Shown here: piece by piece, positions 55,825 through 64,000 of the stretch
Position numbering within the stretch: the stretch's first letter is position 1
How the letters are laid out: the number at the start of each line of letters is the position of its first letter
Source of the DNA: Proteles cristata cristata
Lineage: Eukaryota > Chordata > Mammalia > Carnivora > Hyaenidae
NCBI GenBank assembly: GCA_017311185.1
Contig: JAESUZ010001068.1
Span: 79,349-143,348, forward strand
Direction: 5' to 3'
Length of the DNA: 64,000 nt
Program-made: the position numbers and the translations under genes
Notes under the pieces: model-generated
What the model was told of the DNA's origin: nothing
The model's input: the letters and a program-made list of their open reading frames with translations, nothing else
The model's database searches: none

Positions 55825-56060
55825 AAGAGATCTAGGCAGATCTTTACAGAAAATAGATCAGTGGTTGGTGGAAGGAGACAGCAAGTGGCCGCTAATGGGT
55901 GCAGGGTTTCTTTATGGGATAATAAAAGTGTTCTGGAAGTAGACTGGGGTGATGCACATCTACTTGTAAATATACTAAAAACCATTGAATTGTACATTTT
56001 ATAGAGGTAAATTTTAGGGCTTGTAAATTATATCTCAATTTAATAAAAGGAAAGAAATAC
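55825..56060 (+). mobile_element. L1M 3' UTR end
   Basis: Contains gtggttggtggaaggagaca, gcagggtttctttatgggat, atactaaaaaccattgaatt gtacattttatagag and gtaaattatatctcaattta ataaaag, the standard sense tail of L1MB/L1MC-type elements. Confidence 0.8.
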
Positions 56061-56079
56061 TATGTTCTATTACCCTTCT

Positions 56080-56395
56080 AGATGCACACCGTAGAGAAAT
56101 TCACACATGGAGTTGGGTGCTTGGTGGTCGGGGATTTGTGGGCAGCCTGGATGTCTGTCCCCAGGGCTAGACTAACACTGTAGGACACATAACGTGGCAT
56201 TCTGCACAGTGGCCAGACCTGTGACTGGGAGCTACAGAGCAACAAGAAAAAAGCTTAAATACGTGGTGTTTTGTGCAAAATGCAAGAAACCAAATGAGAT
56301 TTACAGCACAGTACTTTACATAAATTTTAATATATTTTTATGTATGCACACACTGCCTATTTTTCAAAGTTTTGTATCTATCTGATTGCACAGTC
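56080..56395 (+). mobile_element. Old L1 ORF2 3' fragment
   Basis: A diverged sense L1 segment: aacgtggcattctgcacagt, agcaacaagaaaaaagctta, then gatttacagcacagtacttt acataaattttaatata. It resembles the 3' end of L1ME-type ORF2 and the start of the 3' UTR. Confidence 0.5.
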
Positions 56396-57069
56396 AAATA
56401 CATCAGTGCGTGTGCCAGAGCAAGAGGCAAGGGTGGGGTGAGACACAGCCGAGGAAGAGAAACCACTGAAGGGAGTAAAGCGTGGGGGTCCTGCCTGAAC
56501 CCAGCGTGGTCAGGAGCTGGCTGTGAGCCGAGCGCATGGGGACCCTCTCTGCACCTGAGGCCCAGAAGGAAAAATAATGAGCAACAATCTCAGCTCCATC
56601 CAAATGTGTTCTTAGCTCATGACAAAGCGCCTTCAAAATGTCCTCTCTCCTGCTGCCCTTGACATTCCCAACCCAGCAGGCTGCTACCTCCAAATCCCTC
56701 TTCTTCTTCACCCTCACTTTCCAACTCCAGAATTACCTCGATTCACTTAGTTCTTGTCTTTCCGCTTTTTGGAGCACGAATTTTATCTCTGTGACCAAGC
56801 ACTCGCTCTTGGCTCTGTTTCTCCCCTCTGGTGCTCAAAGAAGTTCTACGTACAAGTGTCTGGGAAGCAGGCAGGCAAGCTCTGCCCTCCACTGTGGGGG
56901 GTGGGGGCCCAAGGGGGGGGTACAGGGGTAGCAGCTCTACCTGGAGCAGATGCCACCCTCCACGCTCTGATCCCTGACTCCTTGAGCTCCTCGATGCTCC
57001 CAGCATCTGGTAACCCAGCCTCTGCCTTACTGTTCCCCCAGCTCTAGGAGTGGGTTCTTGTTTTTTAAT
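56396..57069. other. Unassigned interval
   Basis: About 670 bp of average composition; no repeat or gene recognised. It contains a G run near 56895-56920. Confidence 0.35.
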
Positions 57070-57208
57070 TTGAGTTACTTACAGCTTGCTACGGTGTTCT
57101 CTTCTTGGGCTTTCAGCCACTAACACCCATGTAACCAATTCCTTGTATTAAATCCTTTCTGCTGAAAGCCCTGTGCAGGTTGTATTTCTCTGGTAGATCC
57201 TGGTTATT
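57070..57208 (+). mobile_element. ERVL-type LTR, 3' portion
   Basis: Contains cacccatgtaaccaattcct tgtattaaatcctttctgct, then ttgtatttctctggtagatc ctggttat. It ends immediately before a retroviral primer-binding site, so it is the 3' end of a 5' LTR. The upstream LTR part is not recognisable. The subfamily is unresolved. Confidence 0.6.
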
Positions 57209-57226
57209 TGGTACCAGAAGTAGTTC
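57209..57226 (+). other. Retroviral primer-binding site (tRNA-Leu-like)
   Basis: tggtaccagaagtagttc directly follows the LTR end. It starts with TGG, as complements of tRNA CCA ends do, and resembles the Leu-tRNA complement used by ERVL elements. From general knowledge the match is good but not exact; the assignment depends on the LTR call next to it. Confidence 0.55.
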
Positions 57227-58200
57227 CACCCTGGGAATGAGATCCTGAAAGTTGGGACTCTGCGATTGGTTTGGTCATTAACATCAGTCAGATACGAGTA
57301 AATCCATGGTGCACTATCACCATGAAAGGATCTCCTGCTGATGCTGTTGACACAGAACCTGGTAAGCCCAGCGTCCACCAATGTCATGGTCAAGCTGATA
57401 CAAGAATCCCAGGGTAAGAATTCTCCATCATCACCCTAGAGAGCTTCTAGAAAAAATGATAAATGCAGGGCCAAAATGTCTCATGGACAGGTAAGTCATG
57501 GAGAAGCTACAGGATTCTAGGGCAGCCCCAAAATAATTTATCTTTTTCTTGTAGCTGAAGTAAGGAGCTTGTTGAAAATCAGATGCAAATATAACCATGC
57601 AGCCTGTAGAGTTATCATGTAATTGCATTCATACACCTACTAACCATCTCGCATGAGTGTTGGAAATGGCCTGGGAGGAAATGTGATTTTGAGACTCTCA
57701 TTGGGCGCATTTGGATGGGCTTGGATCAGGCTGTGAGTCCTGAACCGCTGAATCCCTCCCGTGGTGCCCTGCCAGTGAAGTCGTTGCTCTCCCTGTCATT
57801 GAGGAGTCTGCTCACCTGGGAGAGGGGCTGTCCTCCCCACGCCCAGCCTCCCTGCCTCTTCACCCATGACTAGACTCAGCTCTCTCTACCCTTGGCAGAG
57901 AGGAAAGCAGGTGTTACGTCTGACCTGGAGGAGCTACTTTAGAGTAAGAAAGAATCACGAGAAGTTGCTAATTTTCACCAGCAGAAATGTGGGGGAAATG
58001 TGTGGAAATGAATTTGAAGGGTGTCAGACCAAAGAGGATGGGAGATAAATTGGGATCAGGCCACTCTTACCCCTTGCCCTGTACTCACCAAAGACTCTGG
58101 GCTCAATGTGTTAGTTCCAGAAGCTCTAAGTTTCTAACAATTTTCTTGATTGATGGATGGATGGACGGATTGAAATTTGGACCACTGATGACCACATTGG
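57227..58200 (+). mobile_element. Probable decayed ERVL leader and internal sequence
   Basis: The first ~60 bp (ctgggaatgagatcctgaaa, gactctgcgattggtttggt) resemble the ERVL leader. Beyond that I cannot match gag or pol, and every frame is short, so any gene content is lost. The right limit is a guess; the sequence to about 59300 may also be related. Confidence 0.35.
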
Positions 58201-59489
58201 CTGGAGATGCCAAATCTTCCTTGGAATAATATAGAAAAAGGAATACAAAGGCTGAGTTCACTGGGGTGCCGGATGGTGGGTTTGTCATATTTGTGTCACA
58301 TTCCCCCTCGGGCCTCCATGAGAGCCTAGAAGACACTCACCAAGAAATGCATTTGCTGGAGGACAGTGGTGTTCTCGAACACCTCCCAGTCAGCTTGGGA
58401 TGCCAGCTGGGGGTACCGCTGTGGAGCGGGAATGATGGGCTCCTGAAAAGGACAGACCAGGATGCCAACATCTGAGTGAGAGTGACATTCTTATGACGGC
58501 CGGAAAGGACAAAGCGCAGATCACTTTTCTCATAGGCGTCTTCAGTGGCAACTGCTGATCACGACGTCTCCAGGGTGCTCACCTGGAAAGCTGACCGATC
58601 GCTCAACACGTGACATAACTCTGCGTCCTGGTGGGCAGACACTTGACTTTAGAGGCACCGTGGAGAGTCATGCTTTCTCACTCTGCTTCTGCTACGGATT
58701 CTGTTCATAGACTCAGAGCTCCTTGGCTGAAGGGGAGGTCGAGTCCATGGGCGGAGGGCCCTGAAATTGCTTCTCGGGTGTGCACTGTGGATATTCCTCC
58801 AGTCCTTCTCCAGGGACCCTGTGGCCAGAACACACTGGGCAAGAGGAGATGAGCTGGGTTTTCTCTGTGCTCTTGACCCTGAACTGACATTCATTTCTTG
58901 GAAGTGCAATGTGGCTGCCATCCCCCAGGTGTGGTACTCGGGAGGCGAAGGTGCCGTCTGGTCCAGGCAATGTCCTCACAGTCTTTTCCCAGTTCTTTGG
59001 TGTCCAGTCAGAGTAGACGTTCGTGGCAACTGGCAGAGCCCTGCGCAGCTCCCTGGACTGGCTTATGGGGCCCGTGCCAGAGGCAAGAAGCAAGCTAAAG
59101 GCTGAGATCCCTCCTGGTGCCCCGAGGCTGAGGGGAGTGGCCAACAACTCTCGCAGAATTGCCAAGAGCCATCAAGGTCACTGTCAGAGGCCCCAACATG
59201 CAGGGCTGGGGGCTCTGCCCGGAATGCGCTGGTCTGTCCGATGCAGAAGGCAGACGGGTCTCGGGGAAGGACAGGTTATCTCAGAACTGAACCAGGGAGG
59301 AACCCCATCAACCTGGGCTTCTCTTCTGGACGCCATATGTTTGCTGACATAAACCAGCGCACGCGGTGTCACCCCCCAGCCTGGGATGCCTGCAATGGCT
59401 CTGGGTTTCCAGTGTCCCTACTGCAGGCAGCCTTAGACAGGGGCAAACGCAGGGAAGCGAAATGTCAACTGCAGACACAGTGATAAATA
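58201..59489. other. Unassigned interval, no gene seen
   Basis: About 1.3 kb. A 150-codon minus-strand frame (58713-59165) and a 112-codon plus-strand frame overlap, with no domain recognised. It may be decayed retroviral internal sequence or single-copy DNA. Confidence 0.4.
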
Positions 59490-59770
59490 GTTTGCAGACT
59501 AGCCGTGCTCATTTCTACATCAAGACTGTGTTTTGTGTGTACGATCACTTCTACTGAGCATAAAAGTCATGGGCCTGATTTTCACTGAGGGGGCGTCCCT
59601 CCCCTGCTAACAATTAAAGGAACAGGAGAGACAAAAAATAAATTGTGATTTAATCCCTCGAGGGAGTCGTGCCTCCAATGAATTGTTTACCCCAGCGCTG
59701 ATTGCCATTAAAATTAGTCGTCTGATTATTTTCTTCAGATCTGTTTTGTTGGTTTTTTTCCCCTTCAACA
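59490..59770. other. Possible conserved non-coding element
   Basis: Repeat-free, AT-rich islet with several clustered homeodomain-like cores: ttgtgatttaatccctcgag, attgccattaaaattagtcg and ctgattattttcttcagatc. This is one of the better candidates in the window for a conserved enhancer, judged by eye only. Confidence 0.4.
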
Positions 59771-59819
59771 ATCTTATTCCACAACACAGGGATGTCTGTT
59801 AACATCCCCTTCTGTATTT

Positions 59820-59885
59820 CCAGCAGTTACCAAAGTTCATGGCACATCATGGGTGCTCTGTAACTATCCATTGAAAAAAGTGAAA
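59820..59885 (+). mobile_element. MIR/L2 tail fragment
   Basis: ttcatggcacatcatgggtg ctctgtaactatccattgaa matches the usual '...ggcacatagtaggtgctcaataaat' tail of a MIR or L2. Decayed. Confidence 0.5.
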
Positions 59886-60488
59886 ACTTAATGAATTTCA
59901 TGGGAGAGGCAGTAAATGCCCCGCCAGGGAAGGGGTGTCCCAGGTCACAGGGGCGGGTCCAGCAGAGTCGGAACTCAGATCTGCCTCTACACACTCTCCA
60001 CTCAGTGTTTCTCTGGCAAATCAGACTGAATCATCTCTTCGAAATTAAAATGGATACATAGGTTCTTTCTGGACGGCTTCTACCCGGATCCCTGCAGGAA
60101 GCAGCGTAGGGAAGGAGTGTGATCCCCATGCCCTGACTGAGCACACTGAGTCACAGAAGAGTCTGGCTTCTCGCTTTTTGCCAGTTAGTGGCCAGGGGCC
60201 AGGAAAGAAGCAGGCAGCTCCCTCCAGAATGCAAACTGCCCAGAAGGGAAGAAGTTTGATTGATGCACGGATGCAGCGTGGTGTAGCCCCAAACCAGCAG
60301 CCTCAGTATCAGCATGTGCTCGGCAAATGCATCATGGGTGATTGAAAGGAACCTCTATTGCCCCAGACCTTTATTCTGGCTGCCAGTCAAGTTCACAGTT
60401 CCATTAGCGCTTCAAACCTAAAATTCAGAGAGCAAGAACCCCCCCTTTTAAAAGCCTGATATTATTTTTTTAAAGCAAAAATGATTAC
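59886..60488. other. Unassigned interval
   Basis: About 600 bp. At 59935-59990 gtcccaggtcacaggggcgg and gagtcggaactcagatctg resemble an antisense MIR core. Nothing else recognised. Confidence 0.35.
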
Positions 60489-60710
60489 GGGGCGCCTGGG
60501 TGGCTCAGTTGGTTAAGTGGCCAACTTCGGCTCAGGTCATGATCTTGCGGTTTGTGAGTTCAAGCCCTGCGTTGGGCTCCAAGCTGTGCTGACCGCTTGG
60601 AGCCTGGAGCCTGCTTTGGATTCTGTGTCTCCCCCTCTCTGCCCCTCCTCTGCTCACGCTCTGTCCCTCTGTCTTTCAAAAATAAATAAATGTTAAAAAA
60701 TTTTTAAAAA
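60489..60710 (+). mobile_element. Felid tRNA-type SINE with perfect 18-bp TSD
   Basis: Starts ggggcgcctgggtggctcag, has gtttgtgagttcaagccctg at the B box and a tail caaaaataaataaatgttaa. The duplication taaagcaaaaatgattac is identical at 60471-60488 and 60711-60728. It has a private insertion in the middle (ccaagctgtgctgaccgctt). Confidence 0.97.
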
Positions 60711-60728
60711 TAAAGCAAAAATGATTAC

Positions 60729-61669
60729 ATAGCTTTTTTATAAAGTTAACTAATTCCCTTACCCTTGGCATGGCTTTCTTCCAGTGGTAAAGGAAGGCAA
60801 GCAAGTTTCCCATAAGCAGCACTTACTGGCTTGACAATATGATTTGATTTATAAAAATTCAATTTACACAGAACTTTCAAGAGAGACATTTGTTGTGGAA
60901 AGTGGGTTTTTTGACGTTTGGTCCTGAGATCGATAAGTCTGGGACAGTTGTGAGTTAAGAACAAACGCCTGTGTCCCCTCCTCTCGGCGGTGGGGATAGG
61001 TGGGCGCTGTGCTCTGAGGCAGCCGGCTGCAGGAGTGATTTCCCACTACACACAGTCGGGTCAGGGGAGGGGCCATAAATCCACACTGTGCCAGGCAGTT
61101 TCAGGAAGTCTATAAAGTGTGTATTTACAGAATTGTGCCAAATTGTTACGGGGGTTTAAAAAAAATCAATCCTCTGATCTATCTACTCTCATAGAGTCTG
61201 TCATACAGGAAATGGCCAATAAACGCTGTACAGAATATTGATCATGGTCATTATTTGCACTATCATCTACACCAGGGTCTTCCCGACTGAAATATGCAAA
61301 TACAGACAGGGTCAATAGTAACAGATTTGGCTCCGCCCATTTTGGGGTGGTTGTAGCTGAGCCTGATGCTTTGGGTATTTAATTTCAAATTTATCTCTCT
61401 GTTCTCAGACCAGACACTGTATAGATTTTCTGAAGTTCTGGGAGAATGCTTCAATACACATATTTGATCCTTTCCTGCTCTGCACAATTGTGAAATAAAA
61501 TGTTACCCAGAAAATACACAAGTAAGTGAAAACCTGTGTAATCACAAGGGTGAAATACTGAGGCGTTTTCTGCAGAGAAGAGAGCAGACCAGCAAATCAT
61601 CCTTTAAAGGCATGAAGATGTAGAGGAGAGTCTAGGTCCCGGATGCCCAGGGTCTGCGGGGGGCTGGGT
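60729..61669. other. Unassigned interval, no gene seen
   Basis: About 940 bp; AT-richer to 61600, with no repeat I can name. The last 50 bp (ggatgcccagggtctgcggg) are GC-rich and lead into the inverted repeat. Confidence 0.4.
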
Positions 61670-62048
61670 GGAGGGCTGGGTGAGATGGGGGCTCCTCTGG
61701 GGGCCCCCGCAGATGGCAGAGTGGATCACGGAGGGGCACGGCTCCGGGGGCTCCGACGGGAGAGGGGTGCAGCCTGCACACGGTCCTCACGTCCGGGCTG
61801 CCAGGGAAACAGCCCGAAGCACCTGTCACGGGTCTGCCAGCGCCTCACACAGCCGCCACCACGGACCCGGACGCGGACCCGGACCCGGACACGGGCCGCG
61901 CCTTCTGCAGCCGTCGGGGGCTTGGAGGTGAGGGGGCTGGGGACCCGCGGGGAAGGGCTGATCCGGGCAGGAAGGAGCCGGCCCCTGGCCCCCTGGCTGT
62001 GGGCCGGGAAGGCCTGGCCCCAGGCTCCCCTGGTCCCCTATGCGGCAC
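61670..62048 (+). repeat. Left arm of a large inverted repeat (379 bp)
   Basis: It is the reverse complement of 62500-62878 with only seven mismatches by eye (about 98%) and no gaps. It starts ggagggctgggtgagatggg and ends ctggtcccctatgcggcac. It contains a short (CGGACC)n tract (acccggacgcggacccggac). It is open in several frames, as is its partner; these frames are the same sequence read twice and are not separate genes. Confidence 0.97.
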
Positions 62049-62499
62049 GTGGCTGCACGACAAAGTCCCAAGGACCTTGCACCTCAGAGCCACACGTCTT
62101 TCTCATCTCATGGCTCCTGGCGGGGACTCAGGCCGTGGCGCACCCCTGGGTGTGTGTGAGGCCGCGGCCAAGTGTCGGCCACCCTGGCGTCTCACCCGAG
62201 GCCCCGAGGCCACGTTCACGTGGCCACTGGCCCCCTGTAAGCCGTCCTGCCCCGGGTCCTGGTCCCTTACTGTCCGTCCAGGGGCTGCCACGGTCCCGGC
62301 AAGGCAGAGGCTCGCCTGCTGTCCGGGGGAGCGATCCTGCCGGGGTGGGGCTCACGGGGGCCACGGGGGAGCCCGTCCCGCGCAGCAGACCCCTAGCGCT
62401 CTGGCGGCCGATGGAAGGTCTGAGGTCCTCCCAGCCCCGCATACAGCTGGCAGGATTCTGGATTCTTCCGAAACCTGCATCCATCTCCCCGCTGGGCTG
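62049..62499. other. Spacer of the large inverted repeat
   Basis: 451 bp of GC-rich, repeat-free DNA that would form the loop if the arms paired. It has open frames on both strands but no domain. Confidence 0.8.
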
Positions 62500-62878
62500 G
62501 TGCCGCACAGGGGACCAGGAGGGCCCGGGGCCAGGCCTTCCCGGCCCACAGCCAGGGGGCCAGGGGCCGGCTCCTTCCTGCCCGGATCAGCCCTTCCCCG
62601 CGGGTCCCCAGCCCCCTCACCTCCAAGCCCCCGACGGCTGCAGAAGGCGCGGCCCGTGTCCGGGTCCGGGTCCGGGTCCGGGTCCGTGGTGGCGGCTGTG
62701 TGAGGCGCTGGCAGACCCGTGACAGGTGCTTCGGGCTGTTTCCCTGGCAGCCCGGACGTGAGGACCGTGTGCAGGCTGCACCCCTCTCCCGTTGGAGCCC
62801 CCGGAGCCGTGCCCCTCCGTGATCCACTCTGCCACCTGCGGGGGCCCCCAGAGGAGCCCCCATCTCACCCAGCCCTCC
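62500..62878 (-). repeat. Right arm of a large inverted repeat (379 bp)
   Basis: Reverse complement of the left arm, same length. It starts gtgccgcacaggggaccagg and ends catctcacccagccctcc. Its hexamer tract is fully regular here (gtccgggtccgggtccgggt), whereas the left arm has one change. Four of the seven differences cluster near its left end. Confidence 0.97.
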
Positions 62879-63837
62879 CCGCCCCCTCCCCTGAGGCCAC
62901 AGCCCTACCTACAGTGGGGTTGTTACAGCCCTGCCAGAGGGTCACCTGAGCCCAAACCACAGGCAGCTACAGACAAGGACGGTGGTCACGCCAGCAGCCA
63001 CGGGCATCAGGACCAGGCCACGATGTCGAGACCCGCACTTAGATGTGGCCACAGAGGTCAGAGGCACGAATTTCCCCCCACGGAGCCCACCCCAGCCCAC
63101 ACCAGGGTCAGGGAAGTGGAGGTGAGGTCGCAGGGGACAGACCCGCCAGAGCGGCCGTGCACCTGGCCCACGGTGACCACAGCCTTCGCAGGCGACTCAA
63201 GCCCTTTGCTTCCTTATTTAGGCTGCAGTCAGTCTGGCCTGAGCCGCCAGCCCTGGAAGGCAGGGTCCGGAGGCGGGGGCGGCAGGGCCAGCTGGGCGCG
63301 GGTCCCAACAGCGACACCTGCAGACGCGCCCAGGTGCCCTCTGTGCAGGGAGAACCTTCTGGGCGCAGACCCGCGGGAGGGCGCTCGTTCTGCCCCAGGA
63401 GCCTGAGGCTTCCTGCCCCGGAGGCCCAGGAAGGGGACGCCTTGCCCCAGGTTCACCCGTGCGCTCGGGCGGACGCTGCCACCGGCGCCGGCGAGGACGG
63501 GGCGGCCACGCGGACGACGAGCCGCTCTCGGGACCAGGCCAGTGTTTGCGGTCGCCTAGCCCGCTCGTGCGTCCGCAGGGGACGGGACATTCCTGAACAC
63601 GAAGGCGACCTCACAGGAAATAAGCCCATTTGCCTGCGCCTTCCTGTCCCTCAGGGGGAGGGTCCCTCTGGCCGGTGCGTCTCCCCCCAGGGCAGCCCCT
63701 CGGGGGGGCGCCGGTCCTGGTCTCCAGCTGGGACCACGAAGGACAGACAGGCCGGTCCACACTGCCTGCTCCATCTGCCCTGGCTGAGGAAGCCCGAGGA
63801 TAAATGGGAGCTTTCTCCCACCAGGGATGGTCTGCCC
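62879..63837. other. GC- and CpG-rich interval, no gene identified
   Basis: About 960 bp. CpG is densest at 63455-63575 (gcgctcgggcggacgctgcc, ggcgccggcgaggacggggc, gtcgcctagcccgctcgtgc), where a CpG island is plausible. A plus-strand frame of 204 codons starts inside the inverted-repeat arm (62792-63406) and shows no domain. Confidence 0.4.
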
Positions 63838-64000
63838 CCCTCCCCTCTCCCCCCTCCCTCCTTCCTCCCTCCTTCCTTCCTTTCCTTCCTTACTTCCTTC
63901 CTTCCTTCCTTCCTTCCTCCTTCCTTCCTCCTTCCTTCCTTCCTTTCCTTCCTTCCTTCCTTCCTCCTTCCTTCCTCCTTCCTTCTTCCTTCCTTCCTTT
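63838..64000. repeat. (CTTCC)n-like pyrimidine tract, runs off the window
   Basis: At least 163 bp of nearly pure pyrimidine on the + strand, mainly cctt/ccttt/ccctcctt variants (ccttccttccttccttcctc), still continuing at the last base. The true length is unknown. Such tracts can form triplex DNA and are often polymorphic. Confidence 0.95.

Noticed and set aside
61643..62863. 359-codon plus-strand frame and a similar minus-strand frame
   Set aside because: The same protein-like text appears on both strands because the frames read the two arms of the inverted repeat. No domain is recognised.
1..64000. Telomere repeat (ttaggg)n or centromeric satellite
   Set aside because: None was found, so the subtelomere-like impression from GC content and minisatellites stays unproven.

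Overview
The window is mammalian nuclear DNA from a carnivore, most likely a cat (felid). The evidence is at least nineteen copies of a tRNA-derived SINE that opens with ggggcgcctgggtggctcag, carries a B box (ggttcgagcccc), a CT-rich segment and an AATAAA-type A-rich tail, together with carnivore-type L1 3' ends (tggggatgagcactgggtg / ttgacaataaactgttt). The family assignments are made from memory of consensus sequences; no database was searched. I find no protein-coding gene, exon set, rRNA, tRNA gene, CRISPR array or bacterial signal that I can support. The longest open frames lie inside G-rich minisatellites or an inverted repeat and are composition artefacts.

Layout. 0-6.4 kb: repeat-rich, with an antisense MaLR remnant, a young 5'-truncated L1 with a target-site duplication and an apparent 3' transduction, an old LTR-like element and L1M pieces. 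6.4-12 kb: GC-rich, with L2 and three SINEs. 12.6-16.75 kb: two old L1 elements. 16.8-17.4 kb: AT-rich single-copy DNA. 17.4-27.5 kb: GC- and CpG-rich, almost repeat-free. 27.6-31.1 kb: SINE, MIR, a twin-primed L1 and LTR fragments. About 31.8-38.8 kb: one near-full-length ancient L1 on the + strand, split by SINEs and by an MLT1-like LTR that itself holds two tandem SINEs. 39-51 kb: GC-rich DNA with two large G-rich minisatellites (40.6-41.3 kb and 46.9-49.2 kb). 51.8-59 kb: old L1 pieces, SINEs and an ERVL-type LTR followed by its primer-binding site. 59.5-64 kb: a conserved-looking AT-rich islet, a SINE, a 379-bp inverted repeat with arms about 98% identical, and a pyrimidine tract that runs off the window.

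The high GC, dense CpG and G-rich minisatellites resemble subtelomeric or late-chromosome-arm DNA, but no telomere repeat is seen and the chromosomal position cannot be read from the sequence. The most unusual structures are the large inverted repeat near 62 kb, the roughly 65-copy minisatellite near 48 kb, the twin-primed L1 at 28.7 kb and the L1 with a candidate 3' transduction at 2 kb. Several short AT-rich, repeat-free islets may be conserved regulatory elements; this is inference from composition only.
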